From: Devosia sp. Root685 | Lineage (GTDB): Bacteria; Pseudomonadota; Alphaproteobacteria; Rhizobiales; Devosiaceae | NCBI RefSeq assembly: GCF_001427875.1 | Contig: NZ_LMHK01000001.1 | Location: 1,056,871 to 1,120,870, forward strand | Direction: 5' to 3' | Length of the DNA stretch: 64,000 bases | Shown: piece by piece, positions 8,851 through 16,238 of the stretch | Numbering within the stretch: position 1 is the stretch's first letter | Layout: every line of letters begins with the position of its first letter | The notes under the pieces: model-generated | Told to the model about the DNA's origin: nothing | Database searches by the model: none | What the model saw: the letters and a program-made list of their open reading frames with translations, nothing else | Translations under genes and position numbers: made by a program

Positions 8851-10044
8851 ATGACGACCGAAACGACAGAAATGCCGATACTGAGATCACCTGCAGCCTG
8901 GGGCGCCGTGTTCTCGATGGCCCTGTGTGTCGCGACGCTCATCGCCTCAGAATTCATGCCGGTGAGCCTTCTGACCCCGATCGCTGGCGACCTCGGGGTC
9001 ACCGAGGGCCAAACCGGACAGGCTATTTCGATTTCCGGCATCTTTGCGGTCCTCACCAGCCTATTCGTGGCTCAGCTCACCCGCAACGTCGACCGCCGAC
9101 TGGTCGTGCTGGCCTTCTCCGCTCTGCTGATCGTCTCCGGGTCGCTGGTCGCCTTTGCCCCGAATTACCTGTGGTTGATGGTAGGTCGTGCTTTGCTAGG
9201 CCTCGCCATCGGCGGCTTCTGGGGCATGTCGACCTCTATCATCATGCGCCTTGTGCCCACGGAAGACGTCCCCCGCGGACTGGCCATGCTGAACGCAGGC
9301 AATGCGATTGCGGCCACCATCTCGGCACCGCTCGGCAGCTACCTCGGTGACATCATCGGCTGGCGTGGCGCGTTCTTCTTCGTCGTGCCCCTGGCTGTGC
9401 TGGCGTTCGTCTGGCAGTGGTTAGCTCTTCCTTCCCTGCCATCCCGTCACACGGCAGGACAGGGCAATGTTTTCCGATTGCTCAAGCGTCCTCAAGTGGC
9501 ACTTGGCATGGCCTCGATCACCCTGCTCTTCATGGGTCAGTTCGGCCTGTTCACCTACCTGCGCCCTTATCTCGAAACCGTCACGGGCGTTTCCATTCCT
9601 GTGCTGTCGACGATCCTGCTTGTCATGGGATTGGCAGGGGTTGCCGGAACCTGGGCAATCACGCAGGCGCTGCGCACGCGTCTCTTCAGCATCGTCATCC
9701 TAATCCCCCTGGTGATGGCGGCGATTGCGGTTGCACTCATCGGGTTCGCTACAATCCCATTCGCGGTCGGTACGCTTCTGCTGCTCTGGGGCTTCTTCGG
9801 CACTGCCGCGCCCGTGGGTTGGGGTGCCTGGTTGGCCAGGACCCTGCCTGAGGATGCAGAAGCCGGTGGCGGTCTGCAGGTGGCGCTTATCCAGTTCGCG
9901 ATCACGGTTGGCGCAGCCGGTGGCGGGCTCCTCTTCGACCAGGCGGGCTGGTGGGCTCCCTTCGTATTCGGCGCCATCATTCTTTGTGGCTCGTCAGCTC
10001 TTGCTTATGCCGCCTTCCGTAACAGCCAGGGGGTGAACCCATGA
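8851..10044 (+). CDS. MFS transporter (AraJ/YdhP-like)
   Basis: A 397-residue major facilitator protein with 12 predicted membrane segments. 'SEFMPVSLLTPIAGDLGVTEGQTGQAIS' in helix 1 and its loop is typical of the AraJ/sugar-efflux-like branch, and 'LMVGRALLGLAIGGFWGMSTSI' matches helix 4 of that group. These are drug- or sugar-efflux type carriers of the inner membrane. It is the first gene of a rightward cluster, divergent from the LysR gene, and its stop overlaps the start of the next gene by four bases (ATGA). Confidence 0.88.
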   Translation: MTTETTEMPILRSPAAWGAVFSMALCVATLIASEFMPVSLLTPIAGDLGVTEGQTGQAISISGIFAVLTSLFVAQLTRNVDRRLVVLAFSALLIVSGSLVAFAPNYLWLMVGRALLGLAIGGFWGMSTSIIMRLVPTEDVPRGLAMLNAGNAIAATISAPLGSYLGDIIGWRGAFFFVVPLAVLAFVWQWLALPSLPSRHTAGQGNVFRLLKRPQVALGMASITLLFMGQFGLFTYLRPYLETVTGVSIPVLSTILLVMGLAGVAGTWAITQALRTRLFSIVILIPLVMAAIAVALIGFATIPFAVGTLLLLWGFFGTAAPVGWGAWLARTLPEDAEAGGGLQVALIQFAITVGAAGGGLLFDQAGWWAPFVFGAIILCGSSALAYAAFRNSQGVNP

Positions 10045-10505
10045 CCGTCTCAGCCATCAGCCGCCGTGTATTCCTGGGCGCTGCCATTGCATCAACGGCG
10101 TTGCCTGTGCTCGCACACGCCCAGGACAATGTGGACCCCAACAGCCAGGAGCCGACCGACATGCGGGTGCGCTTCACCTTCAGCGACCAGACCATGATGG
10201 CGACGCTTTACGACAGTTCGGCATCGCGAGACTTCTACTCAATGCTGCCGCTCGATCTGACCATCGAGAACTACGGCCCCAACGAGAAGATCGCATATCT
10301 CCCCCGCAAGCTGACCGAAGAAGGCAGCGGCCCGTTCAGCAACGAACTGCCCTACGACCTTTGCTATTTCATGCCGTGGGGCAACCTCGCGATGTTCTAC
10401 GCCGACTACAAATATCCCGGCCTGATCCGTCTGGGTCGCTTCGACGAGGGGCGTGAAGCCCTCCATGTCGAAGGGGAATTCCCTCTTCGGATCGAGGCTG
10501 CCTAA
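10041..10505 (+). CDS. Exported cyclophilin-like fold protein
   Basis: A 154-residue protein with a twin-arginine-like leader ([22 protein letters not shown]), so it is probably exported folded. The mature part, beginning '[33 protein letters not shown]', fits the cyclophilin-like fold family found beside cupin and SDR genes. That family is small-barrel and not known as a proline isomerase. It overlaps the MFS stop by four bases, so the two are co-translated. The function is not established. Confidence 0.7.
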   Translation: MTVSAISRRVFLGAAIASTALPVLAHAQDNVDPNSQEPTDMRVRFTFSDQTMMATLYDSSASRDFYSMLPLDLTIENYGPNEKIAYLPRKLTEEGSGPFSNELPYDLCYFMPWGNLAMFYADYKYPGLIRLGRFDEGREALHVEGEFPLRIEAA

Positions 10506-10524
10506 TCCAACAGGAGATCAGAGA

Positions 10525-10920
10525 ATGGACATCACTCGAGCCGGTGCGAACGCTTCTGCCAAGGGACCGGCTGACTGGTTCACTGGCACCGTTCGCATCG
10601 ACAACCTCTTCAACCCTTATGATCCAGCTCGGGTCCAGGGTGCACAAGTGACGTTCGAACCGAGCGCACGCACGGCCTGGCACACCCATCCTCTTGGGCA
10701 GACCCTCATCGTGACCTCCGGCCTTGGCCGGGTGCAACGCCTGGGTGGTCCAGTGGAGGAAATCCGTCCCGGCGATGTCGTCTGGTTCGCCCCGGGCGAG
10801 AAGCACTGGCACGGCGCATCGCCTGACACTGCCATGACCCACATCGCGCTCCAGGAAGTCGAGAACGGCAAGGTCGTCGACTGGATGGAACACGTAAACG
10901 ACGAGCAATACGGCGCCTGA
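10525..10920 (+). CDS. Cupin-domain protein
   Basis: A 131-residue single-domain cupin. Metal-ligand motif 1 is '[19 protein letters not shown]' and motif 2 is '[20 protein letters not shown]', both intact, so it should bind a divalent metal. Relatives are annotated as quercetinase-like or carboxymuconolactone-decarboxylase-linked cupins. The ATG at 10525 was chosen because AGGAG stands 8 bases before it; an in-frame ATG at 10453 would run into the preceding gene. It is cotranscribed with its neighbours. Confidence 0.85.
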   Translation: MDITRAGANASAKGPADWFTGTVRIDNLFNPYDPARVQGAQVTFEPSARTAWHTHPLGQTLIVTSGLGRVQRLGGPVEEIRPGDVVWFAPGEKHWHGASPDTAMTHIALQEVENGKVVDWMEHVNDEQYGA

Positions 10921-10948
10921 GCGCCTCATTTCAGAAGAAGGAAATACC

Positions 10949-11692
10949 ATGATCAAAGACAAAGTTGTAATCATCACGGGCGCATCGTCCGGTATCGGCG
11001 AAGCCAGTGCAAAGCTCCTGGCCAGCAAGGGTGCCAAGGTGGTCCTCGGTGCACGTCGTGTCGATCAGCTCAAGCGGATTGCCGAAGAGATCAAGCAAGC
11101 TGGCGGCGAGGCTGTCTATGCCGAACTCGACGTTACCAAGCAGTCGGACAACGACGCGCTAGTGAGTCTGGCCAAGGATACTTACGGCCGGCTGGATGCC
11201 ACCTTCCTCAATGCCGGCCTGATGCCCAATTCCATGCTTTCGGCGCTCAAGACCGACGAGTGGAACCAGATGATCGACGTCAACATCAAGGGCGTGCTGA
11301 ACGGCCTGGCGGCAGTGCTGCCGACTTTCACGGCCCAGAAGAGCGGTCATGTCCTTGCAACTTCCTCGGTTGCAGGTCTCAAGGCCTATCCTGGTGGAGC
11401 AGTCTACGGCGGCACCAAGTGGTTCCTGCGAAACTTCATGGAAGTGCTGCGCATGGAGTCGGCGATGGAAGGCACCAATATCCGTACGACGACCATCTAT
11501 CCTGCCGCCATCAACACCGAGCTCTTGAGCACCATCAGCGATCAGGGCGCGGCTTCGACCATGCAGGGGCTTTACGACAAGTATGGCATCTCTGCGGATC
11601 GCATCGCCAAGGTGGTGGAGTTTGCAATCGACCAGCCAGACGACACGGTTATCAACGAGTTCACCGTCGGCCCGGCCAACCAGCCCTGGTAA
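10949..11692 (+). CDS. SDR-family NAD(P)-dependent oxidoreductase
   Basis: A 247-residue classical short-chain dehydrogenase: cofactor motif 'TGASSGIGEASAKLLASKGAKV' at residues 8-29, 'NAGLMPNSM' near residue 87, and the catalytic serine plus the 'YGGTKWFLRNF' Tyr-x-x-x-Lys pair near 153-157. It has an AGAAGGA ribosome site. Members of this branch reduce or oxidise small carbonyl compounds or alcohols; the substrate is unknown. Fourth gene of the MFS-led cluster. Confidence 0.88.
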   Translation: MIKDKVVIITGASSGIGEASAKLLASKGAKVVLGARRVDQLKRIAEEIKQAGGEAVYAELDVTKQSDNDALVSLAKDTYGRLDATFLNAGLMPNSMLSALKTDEWNQMIDVNIKGVLNGLAAVLPTFTAQKSGHVLATSSVAGLKAYPGGAVYGGTKWFLRNFMEVLRMESAMEGTNIRTTTIYPAAINTELLSTISDQGAASTMQGLYDKYGISADRIAKVVEFAIDQPDDTVINEFTVGPANQPW

Positions 11693-11728
11693 TTCCCGTC
11701 CACACTCCAACCCGAAAGGATCCTGACA

Positions 11729-12163
11729 ATGCACTTTTCCAAGGCGGCAGCGGTACTTGCTGCCATCCTAGCACTGACTGGGCCGGTATTCTCGCAAGAG
11801 AACTCGCCAGCCGATCTCCTTGAAGGTGTCTGGCAGATGCTGCCTCCGGAAGGCGTGGATGCCAGCGAACCCCACTTCACCGGACAAATCGTCTTCAGCG
11901 AAGCGGGCACGATGTCGGTTCAGGCGATGGATCCCGATCCGACCCTGACGACCACCTACATGGTCGACGGGTATGAAGCCTTCTACGGCACTTACGAAGT
12001 CGATGAAGCCGGTGGCACCTTCGTCGTGACGGTTGAATCCGCACTGGGTCGAGACCTGATCGGCCAGGAGTTGGAGCGGGCGTTTGAAGTGACCGAAGGT
12101 CGGTTGACTCTCACGCCCACAAATCCTGAAGAGAAGTGGCGTGTCACCTACGAACGTCTCTAA
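11729..12163 (+). CDS. Exported lipocalin-like domain protein
   Basis: A 144-residue protein with a Sec signal peptide (about 1-22, ending VFS|QE). The mature part 'LLEGVWQMLPPEG... GYEAFYGTYEVDEAGGTFVVTVES' has the repeating beta-strand pattern of lipocalin-like domain proteins, which commonly accompany SDR/cupin clusters of this kind. Its ligand is unknown. The stop is followed within 12 bases by a terminator, marking the end of the first part of the cluster. Confidence 0.65.
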   Translation: MHFSKAAAVLAAILALTGPVFSQENSPADLLEGVWQMLPPEGVDASEPHFTGQIVFSEAGTMSVQAMDPDPTLTTTYMVDGYEAFYGTYEVDEAGGTFVVTVESALGRDLIGQELERAFEVTEGRLTLTPTNPEEKWRVTYERL

Positions 12164-12174
12164 GCCTTAACGCG

Positions 12175-12200
12175 AAGGCCTCGCTATGCGGGGCCTTTTT
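12175..12200 (+). terminator. Rho-independent terminator
   Basis: AAGGCCTCGC / GCGGGGCCTT stem around a TAT loop, followed by a run of T (12196-12200). It lies between the lipocalin-like gene and the second SDR gene, which therefore may have partly independent expression. Confidence 0.75.
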
Positions 12201-12213
12201 CTTGGAGGTCAAT

Positions 12214-12984
12214 ATGTCGAGAATTCTTGTTACCGGATCGTCCACTGGTCTCGGTTTTCTTGCTGGTCAACGCCTCCTGCAGGCGGGACATGATGTAATC
12301 TTCCATGCTCGAAGCGCCGACAAAGCTCAGGCCTTGCGAAGAGAATTTCAGGTGGACATCAAATGTGTTGTCGGCGACTTCAGCGTGATGTCAGACATGC
12401 TGGCCACTGCCGACGCTGTGAACGAAATCGGGAATGTCGACGCCGTCATTCACAATGCGGGCGCCGGATATGGGCGCGGGGTCGACCGTACGCAGGAAGG
12501 CCTGCCAACTATTTTCGCCGTCAATGTCTTGGCGCCTTACGTTCTGACGGCCAAGATCGCCAGCCCTACGCGGCTGGTCTACCTCAGTTCCAGCATGCAT
12601 CGGGTCACTGCTGCTATTGATGACGCCCTATGGGAGAAGCGCGATTGGCGTGGGTCGCAGGCCTATTCCGAGAGCAAACTCTATGTCACGGCGCTGGCAT
12701 TCGCCGTTGCTCGACTTTGGCCCAATCGTTTCTCGAACGCCGTTGATCCTGGCTGGGTGCCTACCAGGATGGGCGGTGCCGGGGCCCCGGATGACCTCGA
12801 AGCGGGTGTCGTCACACAGGTGGCACTTGCCAGTGCGGAGACAGGGCCGCTTGGGGCATTGAGCGGTGAATTCCTCCACCACAAGAAGGTGGTCTCGCCG
12901 CAAGCGTCGACCAGAGACATCAGGCTGCAGGAAAGCGTCCTCCGGCTCTGTCGTGAGTCTTCGGCCGTCGATATTGAGCGGTGA
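12214..12984 (+). CDS. SDR-family oxidoreductase
   Basis: A 256-residue short-chain dehydrogenase-like protein with cofactor motif 'VTGSSTGLGFLAGQRLLQAGHDV' at residues 5-27, 'HNAGAGYGRG' near 80, and 'YSESKLYVTALAF' near 150-162 (Tyr-x-x-x-Lys). The ATG at 12214 follows a TTGGAGG ribosome site by 6 bases and gives a normal SDR N-terminus; the longer frame from 12136 would overlap the previous gene and the terminator. Last gene before the accessory island. Confidence 0.85.
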   Translation: MSRILVTGSSTGLGFLAGQRLLQAGHDVIFHARSADKAQALRREFQVDIKCVVGDFSVMSDMLATADAVNEIGNVDAVIHNAGAGYGRGVDRTQEGLPTIFAVNVLAPYVLTAKIASPTRLVYLSSSMHRVTAAIDDALWEKRDWRGSQAYSESKLYVTALAFAVARLWPNRFSNAVDPGWVPTRMGGAGAPDDLEAGVVTQVALASAETGPLGALSGEFLHHKKVVSPQASTRDIRLQESVLRLCRESSAVDIER

Positions 12985-13070
12985 CCAACAACTTGCGGCG
13001 TCTGCTTTTGGGATAACCAGTGAGCGGGCCGTATGACCGAAATGGGGACGATAGCCGATGTCATTAATGG

Positions 13071-13385
13071 TCAGAAGCCCTCGATCCCGATGCGTAGCAG
13101 GCGGTGAAGTTCTCGATTGGAACGTATCTCGATGCAGGTTGCTGTCACCTGCCCATTCTCGAGGGCTAGCCTATCCTTTGGCCCAAACACGTTGTCGTAT
13201 AGAAGCGTCCAACGAAGGAGTTCGATCCGCAAGCCATCTCGACGAAACACGCGATAGAGCCTCTGCCATATTGGCGGAGCGAGCCGAATGATACCGTCGG
13301 CTCGTTCAACCCGATCCGTATATGTCCGGCTATTTCCACCCTCGATGATCCACTTGTCGTGGGCCGTTAGGCGTCGTCCCCGCCT
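13071..13385 (-). CDS. Open frame without a start codon, following the nucleotidyltransferase gene
   Basis: A frame of about 104 codons is open from 13385 to a TGA at 13071-13073. The amino-acid composition looks coding: it includes 'WIIEGGNSRTYTDRVERA' and 'PIWQRLYRVFRRDGLRIELL'. It has no ATG/GTG/TTG until deep inside. It overlaps the end of the upstream gene by a few codons in the -1 frame. It could be a C-terminal extension reached by -1 frameshifting, a gene that lost its start, or a sequencing indel. No family recognised. The rest of the 12985-13366 interval shows nothing else. Confidence 0.35.
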   Translation of the reverse strand, partial: RRGRRLTAHDKWIIEGGNSRTYTDRVERADGIIRLAPPIWQRLYRVFRRDGLRIELLRWTLLYDNVFGPKDRLALENGQVTATCIEIRSNRELHRLLRIGIEGF

Positions 13386-14698
13386 TCAGGCTTCTCGGTA
13401 TTGGGGTCGGTCATTATTTCCTGAATCCAACCTGCAGCCGCATGTCGGAGTTCATCTGGCAATTGCTCAGCCTGGACATCGATCGCCAACAGCTTCTGAT
13501 GTCCTCGTTCATTCATACGAGTGATCTGCCGGCTCATATCGCCCCGGATAATCATGGCCACCATCCCGCACAATTGGAGGAACCCGTAGTCGGTTTTTGG
13601 CTTCAAACGGCGGGCGCGCTCATATCCCGAGAGAGTGAACGACATCTCGATTTCGTCAGGCAGATCTCGCACTGATCTCGTTAAGACCAGAGACGCCGCT
13701 TGCTGGCCTTTCGGGTCCGCCCTGGTGTCGTGAAACTTGAGCACGACGCTGGTCACTCCGTCATGACCTTTGACCTTCATCGATGTCGGAAACCATTCGT
13801 GCCAACGCGGGTCCATTTCGTCCGTCAGAACGAAACAGCCGGAACCGGGTACCTTCAAATTAGCTTCCGGGAGCCGGTAAAGCGAAACCCTGCCGTCAAT
13901 CCTGTATCCTGACACCCATCTGGCATTCATGGGCTGCGCAATCGACGCGATCGGCGTCAAATCAGGCAGTTCCCTTTGTGCGGGCATCTCATTGCTGCGT
14001 CCATTGGACCGAGGATGCCGCGGGACGACATCATCGTCGACCTTACCGCCTCGCTCCCAGTCGAAGATCAGTCGGCAAGGAACGCCAAGACGCTCGAGTT
14101 CGTCCAAGCCGATATGGGCTCCGGCGAGTAAGGCGTGCCTGCGCTCACCAAAAATGCTTCGTTCCTCGTGCCAATTCAGTTTCCGAAAATACGGCAGGTG
14201 GTCAGGAGCCAGATTGACCAGCTGGCGCAAGCGCTCTGACCGCGCCCCATCGTCAGGGAATTCGGGATTGCGTGCCATCTCGATTGCCAGGTCGATATCG
14301 CCGACCGTTGGCTGCTCGCGCATCGCGGAGCCGAAGAGCCAAATCTTCTGGACGACGTTCAGCGGGTGAGCGTGCAGGTTCATTTCCTCAACGCGAGCCA
14401 ATAGTTCGTCGATGACTTTTTGCGCGACACGAAGAGAGCTTCTTTTGGCCTTCCCGGAAGCAAGGGCCAGACCGCTGTCCGTCAGCGTCTGGTCGCGTGC
14501 TGCCGCCGAAGGGTCGATGAATCGCCGCTCAAGGAGTTCCTCGTATAGAACGGCAGCTTCGAGCCTCGTCGGCGCGAACGACTTCAGCTCGAAGAAGTTC
14601 TCGGCCTCACCGGTACGGGAATAGGCTCGTAGCGCGTCCTTGACCTGTGCTAGACGAAAACCGGCGACGGTGACATCCCCGGGCAAATTGACGCCCAA
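13367..14698 (-). CDS. Winged-helix / nucleotidyltransferase-fold protein
   Basis: A 443-residue protein. Residues about 10-85 look like a winged helix (RLEAAVLYEELLERRFIDPS... LTDSGLALA). A minimal nucleotidyltransferase motif follows: 'WLFGSAMREQPTVGDIDLAIE', with GS at 123-124 and the metal-binding Asp pair D134/D136. The C-terminal ~200 residues are not recognisable. Such proteins transfer a nucleotide to a protein or RNA partner in toxin-antitoxin-like modules, but the activity here is inferred only. The start is TTG at 14698 behind GGGGAG; the stop overlaps an open frame in the -1 register. An XRE regulator gene lies 57 bases upstream. Confidence 0.6.
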   Translation of the reverse strand: MGVNLPGDVTVAGFRLAQVKDALRAYSRTGEAENFFELKSFAPTRLEAAVLYEELLERRFIDPSAAARDQTLTDSGLALASGKAKRSSLRVAQKVIDELLARVEEMNLHAHPLNVVQKIWLFGSAMREQPTVGDIDLAIEMARNPEFPDDGARSERLRQLVNLAPDHLPYFRKLNWHEERSIFGERRHALLAGAHIGLDELERLGVPCRLIFDWERGGKVDDDVVPRHPRSNGRSNEMPAQRELPDLTPIASIAQPMNARWVSGYRIDGRVSLYRLPEANLKVPGSGCFVLTDEMDPRWHEWFPTSMKVKGHDGVTSVVLKFHDTRADPKGQQAASLVLTRSVRDLPDEIEMSFTLSGYERARRLKPKTDYGFLQLCGMVAMIIRGDMSRQITRMNERGHQKLLAIDVQAEQLPDELRHAAAGWIQEIMTDPNTEKPEGGDDA

Positions 14699-14755
14699 AA
14701 ATCAGCTCCCCTCCCAAAATCTACGGTCTGGCAAGTCTCTTGAACGGACTGCCCG

Positions 14756-14992
14756 CTATTCTGGTTTTCGGCGCGTGAGGAAAACCCCCTCGCCTGCGTC
14801 CGTATTTGAGAACTCTATGCCGGCCGCTTCCAGTGAGCTCTGCAATTTCGACATCGTCTTTTCCGAGAGCGACGTAAGCGGCCCCTCAATCATGCCAAGC
14901 GAGCGCTCGGACACGGAAGCGGCCGAAGATAAATCGCCTTGAGACCAGCCCAGCAGTGCTCGGGCCGCTCGGATCTGGGCACCTGAAATCAT
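14756..14992 (-). CDS. Small XRE-family helix-turn-helix regulator
   Basis: A 78-residue protein made almost entirely of a Cro/CI-type helix-turn-helix: 'IRAARALLGWSQGDLSSAASVSERSLGMIEG' at residues 6-36. The C-terminal tail (FSNTDAGEGVFLTRRKPE) matches the phage-type single-domain regulators common in rhizobia. It is upstream of and in line with the nucleotidyltransferase gene, so it probably represses that unit and perhaps the divergent one at 15244. Confidence 0.8.
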   Translation of the reverse strand: MISGAQIRAARALLGWSQGDLSSAASVSERSLGMIEGPLTSLSEKTMSKLQSSLEAAGIEFSNTDAGEGVFLTRRKPE

Positions 14993-15243
14993 CTGTTCAT
15001 CGCAATCGAAACAACGCGATCTTACTCATGGACAGCGATTCTGCCAGTTGCTGCGTTAACCATGATTTTGCTGAAAATCGGCAAATACCTTGTATTTTCA
15101 TTAATTGCATGATAGTCTTCAAAATACACGATGGAGCAACCCTATCGTGCGCTCGCCTGCACAAAACACCCGGGTTAACCGGTCTCACCCAATACTAGTT
15201 CTGAGTGCCGCCGGCATTACAATGCTGCTGCGATGGAGTGACC
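14993..15243. promoter_or_regulatory. Divergent promoter region with an 8-base inverted repeat
   Basis: 251 bases between the divergent XRE gene and the 15244 gene, clearly more AT-rich than the flanking genes. It holds the inverted repeat TGTATTTT (15091-15098) / AAAATACA (15121-15128). This is a reasonable operator candidate for the XRE protein. Confidence 0.4.
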
Positions 15244-15864
15244 ATGTTTTCTGCTACACTGAATTCAAAATGCGCCGACGAAATTGATAGCATCCTTGAC
15301 CGTCCTGTCGACTACTCTTTCGAGAGCCGTCGATTGAGGAAGAACCTGCTGAACCTCGTCCGTGTCAGCAACACTGTCTTTCCCATTGGCCATGCTAATC
15401 TCATCGAGAACATCGCTGCTCTCGACGGCTGGCGCGAAACCGAATTTGTTGCAATCGCGTTGCGCTCGGGAAACCGCCGTTTCTGCGTCCTCACCGCACC
15501 TGCCTCGATCTGGCGTAACCGCCGGCAGGGGCTGATCGAGATTAAGCGCAAGGCGGCGGAGGCGGGCTTTCGAGTCATGCTTATCTCGCCGCAATTCATT
15601 CAGCGCGAACCCCGGATGAGCAATACCCGTGCTGTCGCCGACACTTGCCACATCTTCCTCACCGCAGAGGATCGGATGGCTGTGCTTCTCCACGTCCTCG
15701 AGAATGGGTACAGCACCCTTCAGGACTGCGCCTCGGTCATCGTCGACAGCGAAGCGCCATACAGCGCCGTTCTATCGCTCGCGGGTATGGGGCTTCTCGA
15801 TATCGACCTCGACAAGCCGCTGAGTGCCAATACACGCGTCGATCTTCGGCAGGTCGCAGCGTGA
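15244..15864 (+). CDS. Unknown protein, possibly TnsA-like fold without catalytic residues
   Basis: A 206-residue protein of unknown function. The ATG at 15244 follows TGGAG by five bases. The part 'KRKAAEAGFRVMLISPQFIQREPRMSNTRAV' resembles the segment of TnsA/restriction-like endonucleases in which the last core strand is followed by '(R)xPxxxNxR'. However, the region where D and ExK would stand (EFVAIALRSGNRRFCVLTAP) has none of them. The remainder, about 140-206, could be a winged helix. It is the first gene of a tight three-gene set: its stop overlaps the next start (GTGA), and the AAA protease gene follows. Confidence 0.5.
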   Translation: MFSATLNSKCADEIDSILDRPVDYSFESRRLRKNLLNLVRVSNTVFPIGHANLIENIAALDGWRETEFVAIALRSGNRRFCVLTAPASIWRNRRQGLIEIKRKAAEAGFRVMLISPQFIQREPRMSNTRAVADTCHIFLTAEDRMAVLLHVLENGYSTLQDCASVIVDSEAPYSAVLSLAGMGLLDIDLDKPLSANTRVDLRQVAA

Positions 15865-16169
15865 AACCGTCAGCCACGCGCAACCCTCGGGCCGATCAGA
15901 TCGACGGGATCGGGCTACTACACCAAGACTTGCTCAGGTTCTCGATCAACCAGGAGCCCAGCGACGAGGAACTCGACGCCGCACCTGTCTTGCTGAGCTG
16001 GCAATTCGGCCGTCGGTCGGTTCTCTGCATAGAGGGCGTCTGCGGAAACCATCCTACCATTCAGCCAGGTCCGATGAGGACATCCCAGCTTTGGTGGTGC
16101 GACCCTCAATTCGGATGGGTCCGAACGCAAAACCGACTGTACAGGTTGGGCACCTATAGCCGGCGCTAA
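15861..16169 (+). CDS. Small conserved-looking protein of unknown function
   Basis: A 102-residue protein starting at GTG 15861, overlapping the previous stop by four bases, so translation is coupled. It is rich in aromatic residues toward the C-terminus (LSWQFGRRSVLCIEGVCGNHP, QLWWCDPQFGWVRTQNRLYRLG). No signal peptide, membrane segment or catalytic motif is visible. I do not recognise a function. Its position between the 206-residue protein and the FtsH-like ATPase suggests a shared job. Confidence 0.6.
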   Translation: MKPSATRNPRADQIDGIGLLHQDLLRFSINQEPSDEELDAAPVLLSWQFGRRSVLCIEGVCGNHPTIQPGPMRTSQLWWCDPQFGWVRTQNRLYRLGTYSRR

Positions 16170-16238
16170 CAGGTCAAAGAGGGCGACCAGACCACTGGCC
16201 GCCCTGCATTCCGAAATCTGACTCATTGGGGTAACCGC

